A DNA stretch of 64,000 nt from Poa pratensis (taxonomy: Eukaryota; Streptophyta; Magnoliopsida; Poales; Poaceae): the NCBI GenBank assembly GCA_947311845.1, contig CAMZMU010000080.1:23239536-23303535 (forward strand). Reading direction: 5' to 3'. The notes beneath the pieces were generated by a model, which ran no database searches, was not told where the DNA came from, and saw nothing but the letters and a program-made list of their open reading frames with translations. The number at the start of each line of letters is the position of its first letter. Position 1 is the stretch's first letter. Position numbers and translations under genes: made by a program. Shown in pieces: positions 23,093-33,520 of the stretch.

Positions 23093-25051
23093 TCTCCACT
23101 TAGGCCAAAAGCCTAAGCTTGGGGGGAGGTACACCGACATCTCACTCACTTTCATATCATATTTGTCGGTACTTTGTATATCCATGTTTCGTTTCTTTCT
23201 TTTTCGTTGTTGTTTCTTGTTTTGATTTTATTTTCCAAAACCCAAAAAGACCAAAAATATTTCTGTTATTTCTCTTTGTTTACCTCTTGTGTACTTTTAG
23301 TACTGGTTTGCTTTATCTTTTAGCTTCGGTTTAGTATTCAAAAATCCAAAAAGATTTTGCTTTATTTGTTTGTTCCTTTCTTTGTTGTTTCAAATCGAAA
23401 ACCCAAAAATATTTGTTGTTCTTCTTCGGTTTTGTATAGTTGTTGCAGAGTTCAACAGTCTTCCGTGACTCCATTGGAGCTTGGTTATCATTTCATATCA
23501 TTCAAGCCACACAAGTGAAAAGCAATAATGACGATTTATGACAACTCGAGTTGTGGTGAGAGGCTGGTATGAACTCTATTTGTTTTCATTTTTGTACATA
23601 TACTCACTCATGTGGACATGCTTAGCTGATTCGTATGAGGGCAATGTTATTTAATGGATGCTTAGTAGTTCATGTTTTTCATATGATCAGTTCCAATTCA
23701 CTAATAGTATATAACATGTCATATAGATATTTGCTTGCATTGTTCTATTCATAAAAGGGTATGACATGGTGGTATCCTCCTCTGAATGATTCACTTGAAT
23801 TGACTTGGCACATGCTCACGCATGCTCACGACTGAAAAACAAAAAGTCAATTAAGCCTTGATGATTTATTTTGCCTCAGAGTTCTAGTATCACTTTTATG
23901 CCTCGTTAATTTTATTCTGTCGCAAGCATGATTATGACGGTTATGCTCTCTTGATTGTCGCTTCCCAGTCTATTGCTAGCCTTCACTTGTCAAATCCTTA
24001 AAAACCAAGTTATCCCAAAGAGTCCACCAAAAATTCCTATGCATGGTATTTCGAACCATTCCAAGTAAATTTTCATGTGCTACCTTTAAAACCTTCAAAA
24101 CACTTCTCATTTTGTGACACTGTTTTTAGCTCATGAGGACGGGGTGGATGTCTTTATGTCACTTGTCAAACAGACTTTACCACCGGACTAGCGGCATATA
24201 CATCCGCTTATCCATTAATTTTGCAAAAAGAGCTGGCAAATGGGGTGCCCAGTCCCAATTAATTACAACTTTAACCGCTTAATTCTCTTCACATTTTTGC
24301 CCTGATTTATCAGACAAGCAATGATACCAGTGAAATATCTGCATGTGTAAACAAAAGAGAAAAGAGGGATGATCTGCCTTGCTGGTAGAAATAACGTCCT
24401 TCATGGGAGCCGCTCTTAAAAGTCTGGTTGGCAGGGGTCATATTGTACTTTCCATTTTCTGATTCGTTGACAGGAACAACCACCTCCCAAAACAATTTTT
24501 ACCTCTGTTTTATAAATAAAAAGCTCTAGCACATGTTAAATCCCTGCTTCCCTCTGCGAAGGGCCAATCTTTTATTTTTATGTTGAGTCACCATCCTTTC
24601 TTTGAGCACCTTCTCGAGAGCATAACTGTCATTCTTAGTGTAATGTGCTTGTCCCAGAATACGGTTAACTGTGGTATAACTTTGATGCTCTTATCTTTGA
24701 TATTTTTACTTCAGTCTTCACTTGAACTTCACTTGAACTTCAGAGGTGCCTTGGCATTTATGTTTTGCTCTACAAATAAAGGCAAGCGAGATACCACTTT
24801 ATCATATCTTATTATGAACATTGCAATCCTGCAGATAGATTTATTTCATGTTATTTATTCTTAGTGTGTTGGTATCTTTTCATAGTTCACATAGCTACTA
24901 GGTGGCATTATCTACATTCCTTATTATGAATTGCCTAAGTACTTGATCATATAGTGAGAATATTTACATCATATGAAGCAAATGTGTTCGTAAAAGTTTC
25001 TTTTATCGCACTCAGTTGTTAACTGAATTGCTTGAGGACAAGCAATAAGCT
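23093..25051 (+). other. Outer Gypsy 3' non-coding domain
   Basis: About 2 kb of internal sequence with no usable ORF. It starts and ends near the polypurine word taagcttggggggag (about 23113 and 25051), the second of which abuts the 3' LTR. Pyrimidine-rich tracts lie at 23180-23420. Confidence 0.7.
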
Positions 25052-25066
25052 AAGCTTGGGGGGAGT
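25052..25066 (+). other. Polypurine tract
   Basis: aagcttggggggagt directly before the TG of the 3' LTR, the expected position for the plus-strand primer. Confidence 0.9.
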
Positions 25067-26462
25067 TGATACGTCCAAAACGTATCTACTTTCCCGAACA
25101 CTTTTGCTGTTGTTTTACCTCTAATTTGTGTGTTTTGAATGCAACTAACACGGACTAACGCTGTTTTCAGCAGAATTGCCCTGGTGTCTTGTTTTTGTGC
25201 AGAAAGTCAAGTTTCGGGAAAATTCCCGAAAAATATCCGGAGTTCCTATTTTTCCAGAAGACACACGGAGCCAGAAGACGAGACGGAGGTGGGCCACAGG
25301 GCCCCACACCATGGGCCCGTGCGGCAGAGGCTGGGCCGCGCCGGGGGGTGGTGTGGCCGCCTCGGTCACCACCTCGCGTCCCCCTTTCGACTACTTAATC
25401 CCCTTGACCTAAAAACCCGAGAGGATCGACGCTTTTTCCAGAAACACTCCAGAGCTCCGCCGCCACCGAAAACCCTATTTCGGGGATCAGAAACTCCGTT
25501 CTGGCACCCTGCCGGGACGGGGAATTGGAGGAGATCATCGCCATCATCATCACCGACGCCTCTCCATCAACCATCCATGATTCCCCCATCCATGTGTGAG
25601 TAATCCCCGCTGTAGGCTGAAGGGGATGGTAGGGATTGGATGAGATCATTCATGTAATAGATATCATATTGTTAGGGCATGGTGCCTAGTATCCGTTGTT
25701 AGTACTTTATGTCATTGTTGCAACTTGTTATGCTTAATGCTTGACACTTAGGGCCCGAGTGCCATGATTTTAGATCTGAACATGTTATTGAATCATGAGG
25801 ATAATTATTGTTTTAGATCATATCTGCAAGTTGTTTACACATATAATTGTCCGGAACCCGAGGCCCCAAAGTGACAACAATTGGGATAACCGGAGGGGAT
25901 GGCTGTAATGTGAGGATCACATGTGTTCACGGAGTGTTAATGATTTGCTCCGGTGCTTTATTAAAAGGAGCACCTTAATTACCAGTAGTTTCCCTTGAGG
26001 CCCCGCTGCAAACGGGCTGGTAGGACAGAAGATGTTGTGCAAGTTTCTCATTGCGAGCACGTACGACTAAATACGGAACACATACCTATGATTGATTATT
26101 ACATGGATACTTTATTATTATCTATCTGCAAATGCCCTACGCTTGACTATTATATGAATTATCTTATCCATGCAACGCCCGTTCATCCATCACTATGCCT
26201 ACAGTATTTTAATCCTGCTGTCTACTTCAATTATTCCTGCTGTTTTTATTTTACTGCTGCTATTATTTCACTACTGCTACTGCTATAAAACTGTCGCTAC
26301 TGATAAACTGTGTCGAGCAAGTCTATTTCCAGGTGCAGTTGAACTGACAATTCATCGGTTAAGGCTTATAAATATTCTTTGGCTCCCCTTGTGTCGAATC
26401 AATAAATTTGGGTTTTACTTCCCTCGAAAACTGTTGCGATCCCCTATACTTGTGGGTCATCA
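25067..26462 (+). repeat. 3' LTR of outer Gypsy element
   Basis: 1396 bp, tgatacgtcc...gggtcatca, followed by the TSD tgtgc at 26463-26467. It pairs with 9223-10618. Confidence 0.95.
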
Positions 26463-27740
26463 TGTGCCGACCTAAGGATCACGGTGGTCTTGGAATTCAA
26501 GATCTCGAGGTCAAGAATAGGGCCCTGCTCGGTAAATGGATGTTTAAGCTTCTAACCGAGGACGGGATATGGCAAACTCTTCACAGGAGAAAGTATGCAG
26601 GCTCAAATGCGATATCACGGGTTGTTTGGAAACCTGGTGATTCACACTTTTGGGCCAGCCTAATGGCGACGAAGAAATTCTTCTTCCCCTATGGCAAATT
26701 CTCCATTAAAGATGGTTCGGAGATAAGGTTTTGGGAGGATAGGTGGCTTGGAACTACCTCACTCCGAGAACAATATTCGGCTTTATACAGTATAGTCCTT
26801 GGACGCCACAAAAGCGATACGCTCGCTCAAGTGATGGAGGAAAACCCTCCACATGTGACGTTTAGAAGAGACCTCATTGGACCTAGGCTGGCCGCTTGGC
26901 AAGAACTGCTACTGCGCCTAGCTAACGTCAATTTGACACAGGGCCACGATGTGTTTCGGTGGAATTTACAAACCAATGGTAAATTCTCTGTGGACTCCAT
27001 GTATAAAGCCTTAATTCAACCAGATGTGCCGGTAGATAATAATAAGAAAATCTGGAAGATGAAGATCCCACTTAAAAACAAAGTTTTTTGCTTGGTATCT
27101 TCGTCGAGGGGTTATTCTTACTAAAGACAACCTTGCTAAACGCAACTGGCATGGGAGTAAACAGTGTGTCTTCTGTCACAAGGACGAGACTATAAAACAC
27201 TTATTCTTCGAGTGCCAATTTGCTAGTTCTATATGGTCAATCATCCAGATAAGTTCTACTATTTACCCTCTACAAGCATTGCCAATATTTTTGGCAATTG
27301 GCTAAATGGGTGGATAATAGGTTTAAACAACTTATTAGGGTGGCAGCGCTTGCCGTTATATGGTCGTTATGACTTTGTAGAAATGACAAGTTTTTAACGA
27401 TAAAAATAGCTCTCTTATGCAGCTAATCTACAGAACTACAGCTACGCTCCGTTCGTGGTCTCAGTTGCAACGTGTGGTGCATCGAGACCTGTTTATGGAG
27501 GTGTGTACAAGACTGGAGAATACGGCGAGAGACTTTTTATCCCAACATGGATGTCAGCATAATTTGCGTCTTGGCCCTCCACCTGCTTAGGCGTACTTAC
27601 AATTTCTCACGATGATATGTAATTCGCCTTCTAAGTTTTTTAGTACTTTCGAACTTTGCGGCTGTGTGCATCTTAGTTATGCAGAGTCTGGGTGTAATAG
27701 TTACTTTTAAGTAATAAAAGCTCCCTTTATCTTAAAAAAA
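26463..27740 (+). pseudogene. LINE ORF2 C-terminus and 3' UTR
   Basis: Coding resumes exactly after the Gypsy insertion with C-R-P-K-D-H-G-G-L-G-I, the conserved segment after the RT thumb in plant LINEs. The frame stays open to 27124, then a frameshift near 27095 separates it from the zf-RVT zinc-knuckle region (WHGSKQCVFCHKDETIKHLF, Cys-x2-Cys and His/Cys ligands). Stops follow from about 27300. The end of the element has a 3' UTR with aataaaa-like text at about 27712-27719 and the A tail at 27734-27740. Confidence 0.88.
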
Positions 27741-27756
27741 TGTATTTCTCTCAAGA

Positions 27757-28268
27757 ATTGGGTCAATGGTCTTCAAGTGGGAAGAAATACGGAGAATTTT
27801 TGTAGTTGATGATGGCGCTAATGTATCATGTCGGCTTACGGATGAGACTCGACATATTCAGTGGAGTCTTGTGAAGGGCATCACTTTTTCCGTTGAATAT
27901 ATACCCAATTCTGTTCGGACGATTTGTATTTGACGAACATAAATAACAACTACAACACGGATGCAACAATACAAACAAATGAGACTAAAATATCAGTGCA
28001 GGCTCGTGAAGGCCATGAAGGACATCACTTTTCCAACTAAATATACACAGTCTCGTCTGGATGACTTCCTTTTAACGAACAGAAAGAACACCAAAAACAT
28101 AGAAGTACCAAAACAAACATGTGGGACTGGATATATTCAACGAGTGATCTTGAGGACCATGAAGGGCTTTCAGTTGAATACCCAGTCTTGTCAGGACGAT
28201 TTGCATTTGCTGAATAGAAAGAATACCTAAAACACACATATGGAGAAATTATACTACGGATAAAATTA
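27757..28268. repeat. Degenerate ~144-bp tandem repeat, three copies
   Basis: Three related units carry gaagggcat(c)/gaaggacatc/gaagggcttt at about 27873, 28017 and 28161, each followed by a (t)gaatata-cc/cagtctcgt-ggacgatttg...gaacagaaagaa segment. The spacing is close to 144 bp. The copies have diverged substantially. No coding role is supported. Confidence 0.7.
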
Positions 28269-28285
28269 CATCCACTAAAGGGTTC

Positions 28286-29183
28286 TTATTGATAAATAAA
28301 AGACGAGATACAAAGTACGTATACACCGATCTTATAGATCTGGAAAGACGGGATAAACCTAAGTGACAAACCAACGCTTATCCATCTTCATCGGCACCAC
28401 CGCAGCAGCCACCAAAGAAAAAATAGACAGATCACCTCTTCACCCGAGCTCGACGCGGCTCCATCGCGGATCATCAGCTTTTCGGACCTCCAAGGTAGTT
28501 TGCCATAGGACAAACCATTGCCGTTGAAAGAATCAGACCGGGGCAGCACGACCCCGGACACGCAATCGAATTTCGGTACTGACACTCCCGCATGACGATG
28601 TTGGAGTAGGGAACCAAAACCGTCAGCCTCCAACCACGAACCCACCACAAGGTGCACCATCTTCCAGCTGTCACCAGTGCAGACCACCGTCTGCACGTAC
28701 TCCTGGACGAATCCTCTCTGCTTCACCATGGCGCCGGAGACAACGCCGCAGCAACGGGGACAGAGCAGGAGGAAAAACCCATCTGATGGAGTCGCCGCCG
28801 CTGCCTCGCCGACACCATCCATGAACCCTACAGCCACCGATCTGGAAGATCGGCAATCACACAGTGCTACCAACTTTGAGACGCCGCCATGAAGGACAAC
28901 GCCGGTGTGGGAGTAGAGTTGAAGCAGATTTATTTGCCCGGGCACCGCTCCCACCACCCCAACGGCGCACCATGCCAGAAACTTCCTAACCCTAATTACC
29001 ATGCAAAAACAGGGTCCCCCTCCCTCCTACCGCCGGAGCGGCAAGCGGAAGGAGAGGGGCCCAACTCTTCCGCCGGTGGCCTGCGGCGGCGGCGGCGGTG
29101 GCTAGGGTAGGAAAGCTGAGTCGCCTCGCGAGTCGCCTTCGAGCGCCTCACGAGCGAAGCGTTTTTTTCGTTTGACGATCCCT
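28286..29183 (-). mobile_element. Poly(A)-less retroposon with 17-bp TSD
   Basis: A 0.9-kb insertion flanked by the direct repeat catccactaaag(g/a)gttc at 28269-28285 and 29184-29200 (one mismatch in 17). Read on the minus strand, it starts GC-rich (29183 side), has a long open frame (28388-29002) with no domain I recognise, and ends in an AT-rich tail (tttatttatcaataa at 28286-28300). Long TSD plus AT-rich 3' end fit a LINE-mobilised non-autonomous retroposon. It could instead be a retroposed transcript of a host gene I do not recognise. Confidence 0.65.
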
Positions 29184-29222
29184 CATCCACTAAAGAGTTC
29201 GGTAGAAGAAAATGGGAAAGAT

Positions 29223-29641
29223 TTTTTTTTTTGAAACGACCAACCTTGGTTGGTTTATATTGATATAAGCAGAGGGAATACAATTAAAAGGTCACTTAGC
29301 CGTGTGTTGACATGCTAAGGCACCCGAAAGTAAAAAAACTTTTAAAGGAAAAACAAACAGGATAGCTAAAAACATTCATGGTGGTTCGAAAAGGAGCCTT
29401 TTCAATGCCTTTGCCCCGGCGAAGGCCCATCCTCTAGCTTCATCCCGAATCCAATTCACAAGGCTGGAGCAAGATGACAAACGGCGATCAAAGACCCTTC
29501 TGTTTCTCTCCGTCCAGATTCCCCATGCAGCGAGCATGAACAGTGAGCAGAAACCCTTACGGTGTTGCTTGCTGAACGTCTGAGCCATCCGCTGCCAAAT
29601 CAGCGTCGGCGAGGTGAAGCGTTCCCATCTCATAGGCTCGA
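29223..29641 (-). mobile_element. 5'-truncated LINE, minus strand
   Basis: Flanked by TSD gggaaagat at 29214-29222 and 29642-29650. A T run at 29222-29233 is the poly(A) tail read in reverse. The minus-strand frame 29376-29633 carries the C-terminal end typical of plant LINE ORF2 (LFMLAAWGIWTERNRRVF, then DEARGWAFAGAKAL). The element is only about 420 bp because reverse transcription stopped early. Confidence 0.85.
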
Positions 29642-29650
29642 GGGAAAGAT

Positions 29651-30680
29651 ATATGGAAATTACGGTATATAGAGAGGGGCAAATAGAGTGAGCGTGGGTG
29701 AAAAAAGGACCGAAAAATAAAACGTAAGTAAGGAAGGAAGTAAAAGTAAAATAAAAATTATTGTTTAAATAATAGAAAAGAAGATAGAAAATGTTTGCCG
29801 ACTACCATGTGAGAAGGCACTCAACAAACCCTACATCACTCTCTCTACCAAGTCTAAATGAGGTGCCACTTGATAACTTCCTCCGCATCGTCACTTCCCC
29901 GGCTGTGGATGGCAGGTGACACGTGATACTCTATTGTTATCAAGCGCCCTCGTGTTGCCGAGTGCCCCACTCGATATTGCTTCTTATTTTCTGAAGGCTT
30001 TGGCTGAGTATTGCTACCGGAGAACACTCAACATTCTCGCTATATTGCCGAATATTTTCTCTTGCCACTTGACCTACCCGAGTTATTGCCGAGAGTGACC
30101 GATAAATTGCACTCGATAAAATAACCTGGCACATGGCAACTAGACCAATTCTTATGGTGTTTGATTGAGAGTCGAGGGGAGGAAATCGTTTTGGAGTGTG
30201 GATGCGCGCCTATGATATGTAGTCAATTAACTACAAATCATTTTTTAAAGACTACATATATAGAGTAAAATCATGCAAAAAGGATTGACATTGCAATTGT
30301 GTACTCCGCTCCGTCACGGGACTATTGTTGTTTTCAGAGAATATCTGAGAGCTACTTTGTATGCCATGTTTTTGGTTAAATAAAGTGCTGCAAATTTCTA
30401 CAGAAAAAATACAAACTGCATGTAACTATTCGGGACAGACAATCTAGCAAATATAGCCCATTTGCGAACTCTCTTCAATGGGCTTTTCTGCCTCCTGATC
30501 TTGATTCGGAGCTGATTTGTGAATTGTGACATGGTCAAACTCCAACCGCTTTCCCCGCCATTTTCCTCTCCTCTCCATTCCACCCCGACAGAATGGGCAC
30601 AGGCAGCGAGCACCACCAGATCCTAACGTACCAAAACTGCGACTACGCCAAATAGAGCAAAAACCGGAGAACTCCCCGGC
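29651..30680. other. Intergenic and upstream region of the glucanase gene
   Basis: No repeats or genes recognised from 29651 to about 30500. The last 150 bases before the ATG at 30681 are CT- and CC-rich and likely hold the promoter and 5' UTR; I do not see a convincing TATA box. Confidence 0.45.
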
Positions 30681-32231
30681 ATGGCTCCGCTCCTGCGGCT
30701 GCTGGCCGGCGCGGCCGCGCTGCTGCTCGCCGTGTGCTCGGCCTCAGCCGGGAGCTCCGTCGTGGACGTCGGCGTGAACTGGGGCTCGCAGCTCACGCAC
30801 CCGCTGGTGCCCTCGTCGGTGGTGAAGATGCTGAAGGACAACGGGGTCATGAAGGTGAAGCTGTTCGACGCGGACTCGTGGCCCGTCGACGCGCTCCTAG
30901 ACTCCGGCATCGAGGTCATGTTGGGCATTCCCAACGACATGCTGGAGACGATGACCAGCTACGGCAACGCCGAGGATTGGGTCAAGGAGAACGTCACCAG
31001 TTACGGCGACAAGCTCAAGCTCAAGTATGCACACGCTTGCCCCGATTACACCATCGATCTCAAGAAGATATCAACATTTGCGTGACGATTGAATGTTGTG
31101 TACTGTTTGATCGAGAGCAGGTATGTGGCAGTGGGGAATGAGCCGTTCCTCAAGAGTTACAACGGGACATTCATGAAGACCACCGTGCCGGCGCTCAAGA
31201 ACATCCAGAAGGCGCTGGACAAGGCCGGGCTGGGGGACAAAGTGAAGGCGACGGTCCCTCTCAACGCCGACGTGTACGTCTCCCCCGACGACAAGCCGTC
31301 CTCCGGCCAGTTCCGGCCCGACATCGACGACCTCATGACCGACATGGTCAAGTTTCTGCACGACCACGGCTCGCCCTTCGTTGTCAACATCTACCCGTTC
31401 CTCAGCCTGTACCAGAGCGACAACTTCCCCTTTGAGTTCGCCTTCTTCGACGGCGGCCGCAGCATCCAGGACAACGGCGGGGTCAGCTACTCCAACGTGT
31501 TCGACGCCAACTACGACACGCTCGTGAGCGCGCTCAAGAAGGCCGGGGTGCCCAACCTCAAGGTGGTCGTGGGCGAGGTCGGCTGGCCCACCGACGGCAA
31601 CAAGAACGCCAACACGAAGCTCGCGAGGCGTTTCTACGACGGCCTCCTGAAGAAGCTGGCGAAAAACGAAGGCACCCATCTCCGGTCAGGCATGATGGAC
31701 GTGTACCTGTTCGGCCTGTTCGACGAGGACATGAAGAGCATAGCGCCGGGGGACTTCGAGCGGCACTGGGGGCTCCTCACCTACGACGGCAAGCCCAAGT
31801 TTTCCATGGACCTTTCAGGGCAGGGGAACGACAAGCCGCTCGTGGGCGTGTCCGGTGTGGAGTACCTGCCCAAGCAGTGGTGCGTGTTCGACGACGAGGT
31901 CAAGGACAAGTCGAAGCTGCCGGGGAACATCCAGTACGCGTGCGCCAGCGGCGACTGCACGGCGCTCGGCTACGGGTGCTCCTGCAACGGGCTCGACGAC
32001 AAGAGCAACATCTCCTACGCCTTCAACATGTACTTCCAGATGCAGGACCAGGACGTGCGCGCCTGCGACTTCGACGGGCTCGCCAAGATCACCGACAAGA
32101 ACGCATCAACCAAGGGGTGCCTGTTCCCGGTCCAGATCGTCAGCGCCGCCGGTAGGGTGGCTCCGGCGCTGGGGTTGGCCGTGTTGCTGCCATTGTTCGT
32201 ACATGTTCTCATAATGAGTTTTGTAATGTAG
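30681..32231 (+). CDS. Glucan endo-1,3-beta-glucosidase, GH17 + X8, GPI-anchored
   Basis: Hydrolyses internal beta-1,3 linkages (callose); GPI-anchored members act at the cell surface and plasmodesmata. Two exons, 30681-31024 and 31121-32231, are joined across a 96-bp GT-AG intron (31025-31120) that splits the codon before YVAVGNEPF. The product is 484 residues. Residues 1-23 are a signal peptide. The GH17 domain runs from about 27 to 350 with the acid/base Glu in VAVGNEPF (residue 122) and the nucleophile Glu in VVVGEVGWP (residue 267). The X8/CBM43 domain starts at WCVFDD (residue 368) with its cysteines present. The C-terminus is a hydrophobic GPI-attachment signal (GLAVLLPLFVHVLIMSFVM). 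All expected residues are intact, so it looks functional. It matches the 'glucan endo-1,3-beta-glucosidase 5/6/8' type; the exact paralogue is not assigned. The unspliced frame hits a stop at 31083-31085, so splicing is required. Confidence 0.95.
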
Positions 32232-33517
32232 AGGGGGATCTGGAATACAAATGAGTTGCGCCACAATATGCAGTGATTGCACGGGACAAGAATTTCCCTT
32301 CTAGCCATTGTTAGAACTAGACATCTTGGCGCGGCGATACGCCGCACCCGTGTGGTGATGGTGAATGTTGTAATAGGTAATAAGGCATTTCTTAATTTTT
32401 TCTTGATGGAAAGAAATTAAATGAGTTATAGTTAGGGGAAAAATTGCTAGAGTGCGGCGAGAAGTTCAGGTAAGTGAAATGTATATATTTTGAGTTCAAA
32501 TGGTGCTGAATTTTATATAGTTTTATTTTGTAGTATGGGCAATACTATATGAATCGACATGTCAATGTTGGAAAGAAGGAACGGAAAGTTTCCGATGACT
32601 AACACATACGTGGACTTGTATGGAAAGTGGGCTATGTGTCACGTTGTGGCGGACAGATCCTGCTATATATGTCGCCGCGGGGCCCCTGTGATTCGAAATG
32701 TTGAAATCCGTCGGGGTCTCTCGTTTAGAGCATCTCCAAATATTTACCAAATTGAAATATTTAAATATGTTTGTATGTTGCCATAAATATTTAATTTAAC
32801 TCCATAATCAGAGAAAATGCATTATGTGAGCATTTATTAAATTCAATTATGTAATTAGAGAAAATGCATTTAGATTATCTCCGAATATTTACCAAATTGA
32901 AATATTCAAATATGTTTGTATTTTTGGCATAAGTAGTTAGCACGTATTTTTCGGATCATTTTGATATATTTGTCATATTTTTGTGATGGATAGATTTTAA
33001 AGCTATTGATTTTGCAACATTAATCATTTTCTGGAAATTGTTTAAATAGGCTGGTCCCACCTGTCAGAAATTTAACAATTTGTAATAATAATATAATCCG
33101 GTATAGCTTTGACATATGTATCTGGATCCAAATACCCAGAATTCAATATTTTGGAATCTGTTAGAATTTATCTTTTTTGCACAGCCCAAAATACAGTGAA
33201 TCTGAAAATTAGAGAGAAATGGGTATATGTCCGTCGAAATAAAAAGGTTAAAAAAAATGAAAGTTGTTTGGAAGGGTGATATCCATATACTCGTGAAAAG
33301 GAAATTCCTACGGATGACCGTGCGCGACGAATTTGACAAAACTCGTCAAATGTTTGTGCGAATGTGGATCCAAAATTAAGGAGTTAGAGTCGACCAAATT
33401 CGAAACCGATCTCGAGAATGGAATCTTCGTGTACATATTTTTTGGCGGTTTTGAAAAAATAGCATTATATATATAGTATCTACTAGTAAGTGTGTACTTG
33501 CACATGCACGTATTGAC
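32232..33517. other. 3' flank and AT-rich intergenic region
   Basis: The glucanase 3' UTR probably ends within about 200 bp of the stop (aataaggc at 32378). The remainder is AT-rich. A direct repeat of about 50 bp (tctcc(a/g)aatatttaccaaat...) occurs at 32733 and 32878, offset 145 bp. No coding content is recognised. Confidence 0.5.
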
Positions 33518-33520
33518 TAA

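Larger units (their letters stand above)
9223..26462 (+). mobile_element. Gypsy/Athila-like LTR retrotransposon
   Basis: A complete LTR element, TG...CA, with 5-bp TSD tgtgc at 9218-9222 and 26463-26467. The two LTRs are each 1396 bp. A primer binding site complementary to tRNA-Asp follows the 5' LTR and a polypurine tract precedes the 3' LTR. Without the nested insertion it is about 9.4 kb. It encodes gag, an aspartic protease region and an Athila-type extra ORF. I find no reverse transcriptase, RNase H or integrase, so it appears non-autonomous. It lies in sense orientation inside LINE ORF2. The LTR start tgatacgt is shared by several Triticeae Gypsy families (Sabrina/WHAM-type groups are candidates); I do not assert a family name. 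Confidence 0.95.
4231..27740 (+). mobile_element. L1-type LINE, full length, interrupted
   Basis: This is a non-LTR retrotransposon flanked by a 16-bp target site duplication, tgtatttctctcaaga, at 4215-4230 and 27741-27756. The 3' end is a short A tail (27734-27740). Removing the LTR element inserted inside it (9223-26462 plus one TSD copy) leaves about 6.27 kb, normal for a full-length plant LINE. It carries an ORF1-like region, then ORF2 with endonuclease, reverse transcriptase and a C-terminal zinc-knuckle (zf-RVT) region. Multiple stops and frameshifts show it is dead. The length and TSD together show that the 5' end is retained, unlike the truncated LINE pieces elsewhere in the window. 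Confidence 0.93.

Noticed and set aside
31071..31679. Minus-strand ORF antisense to the glucanase exon 2
   Set aside because: Shadow of a GC-rich codon pattern; the plus strand encodes an intact GH17 domain.
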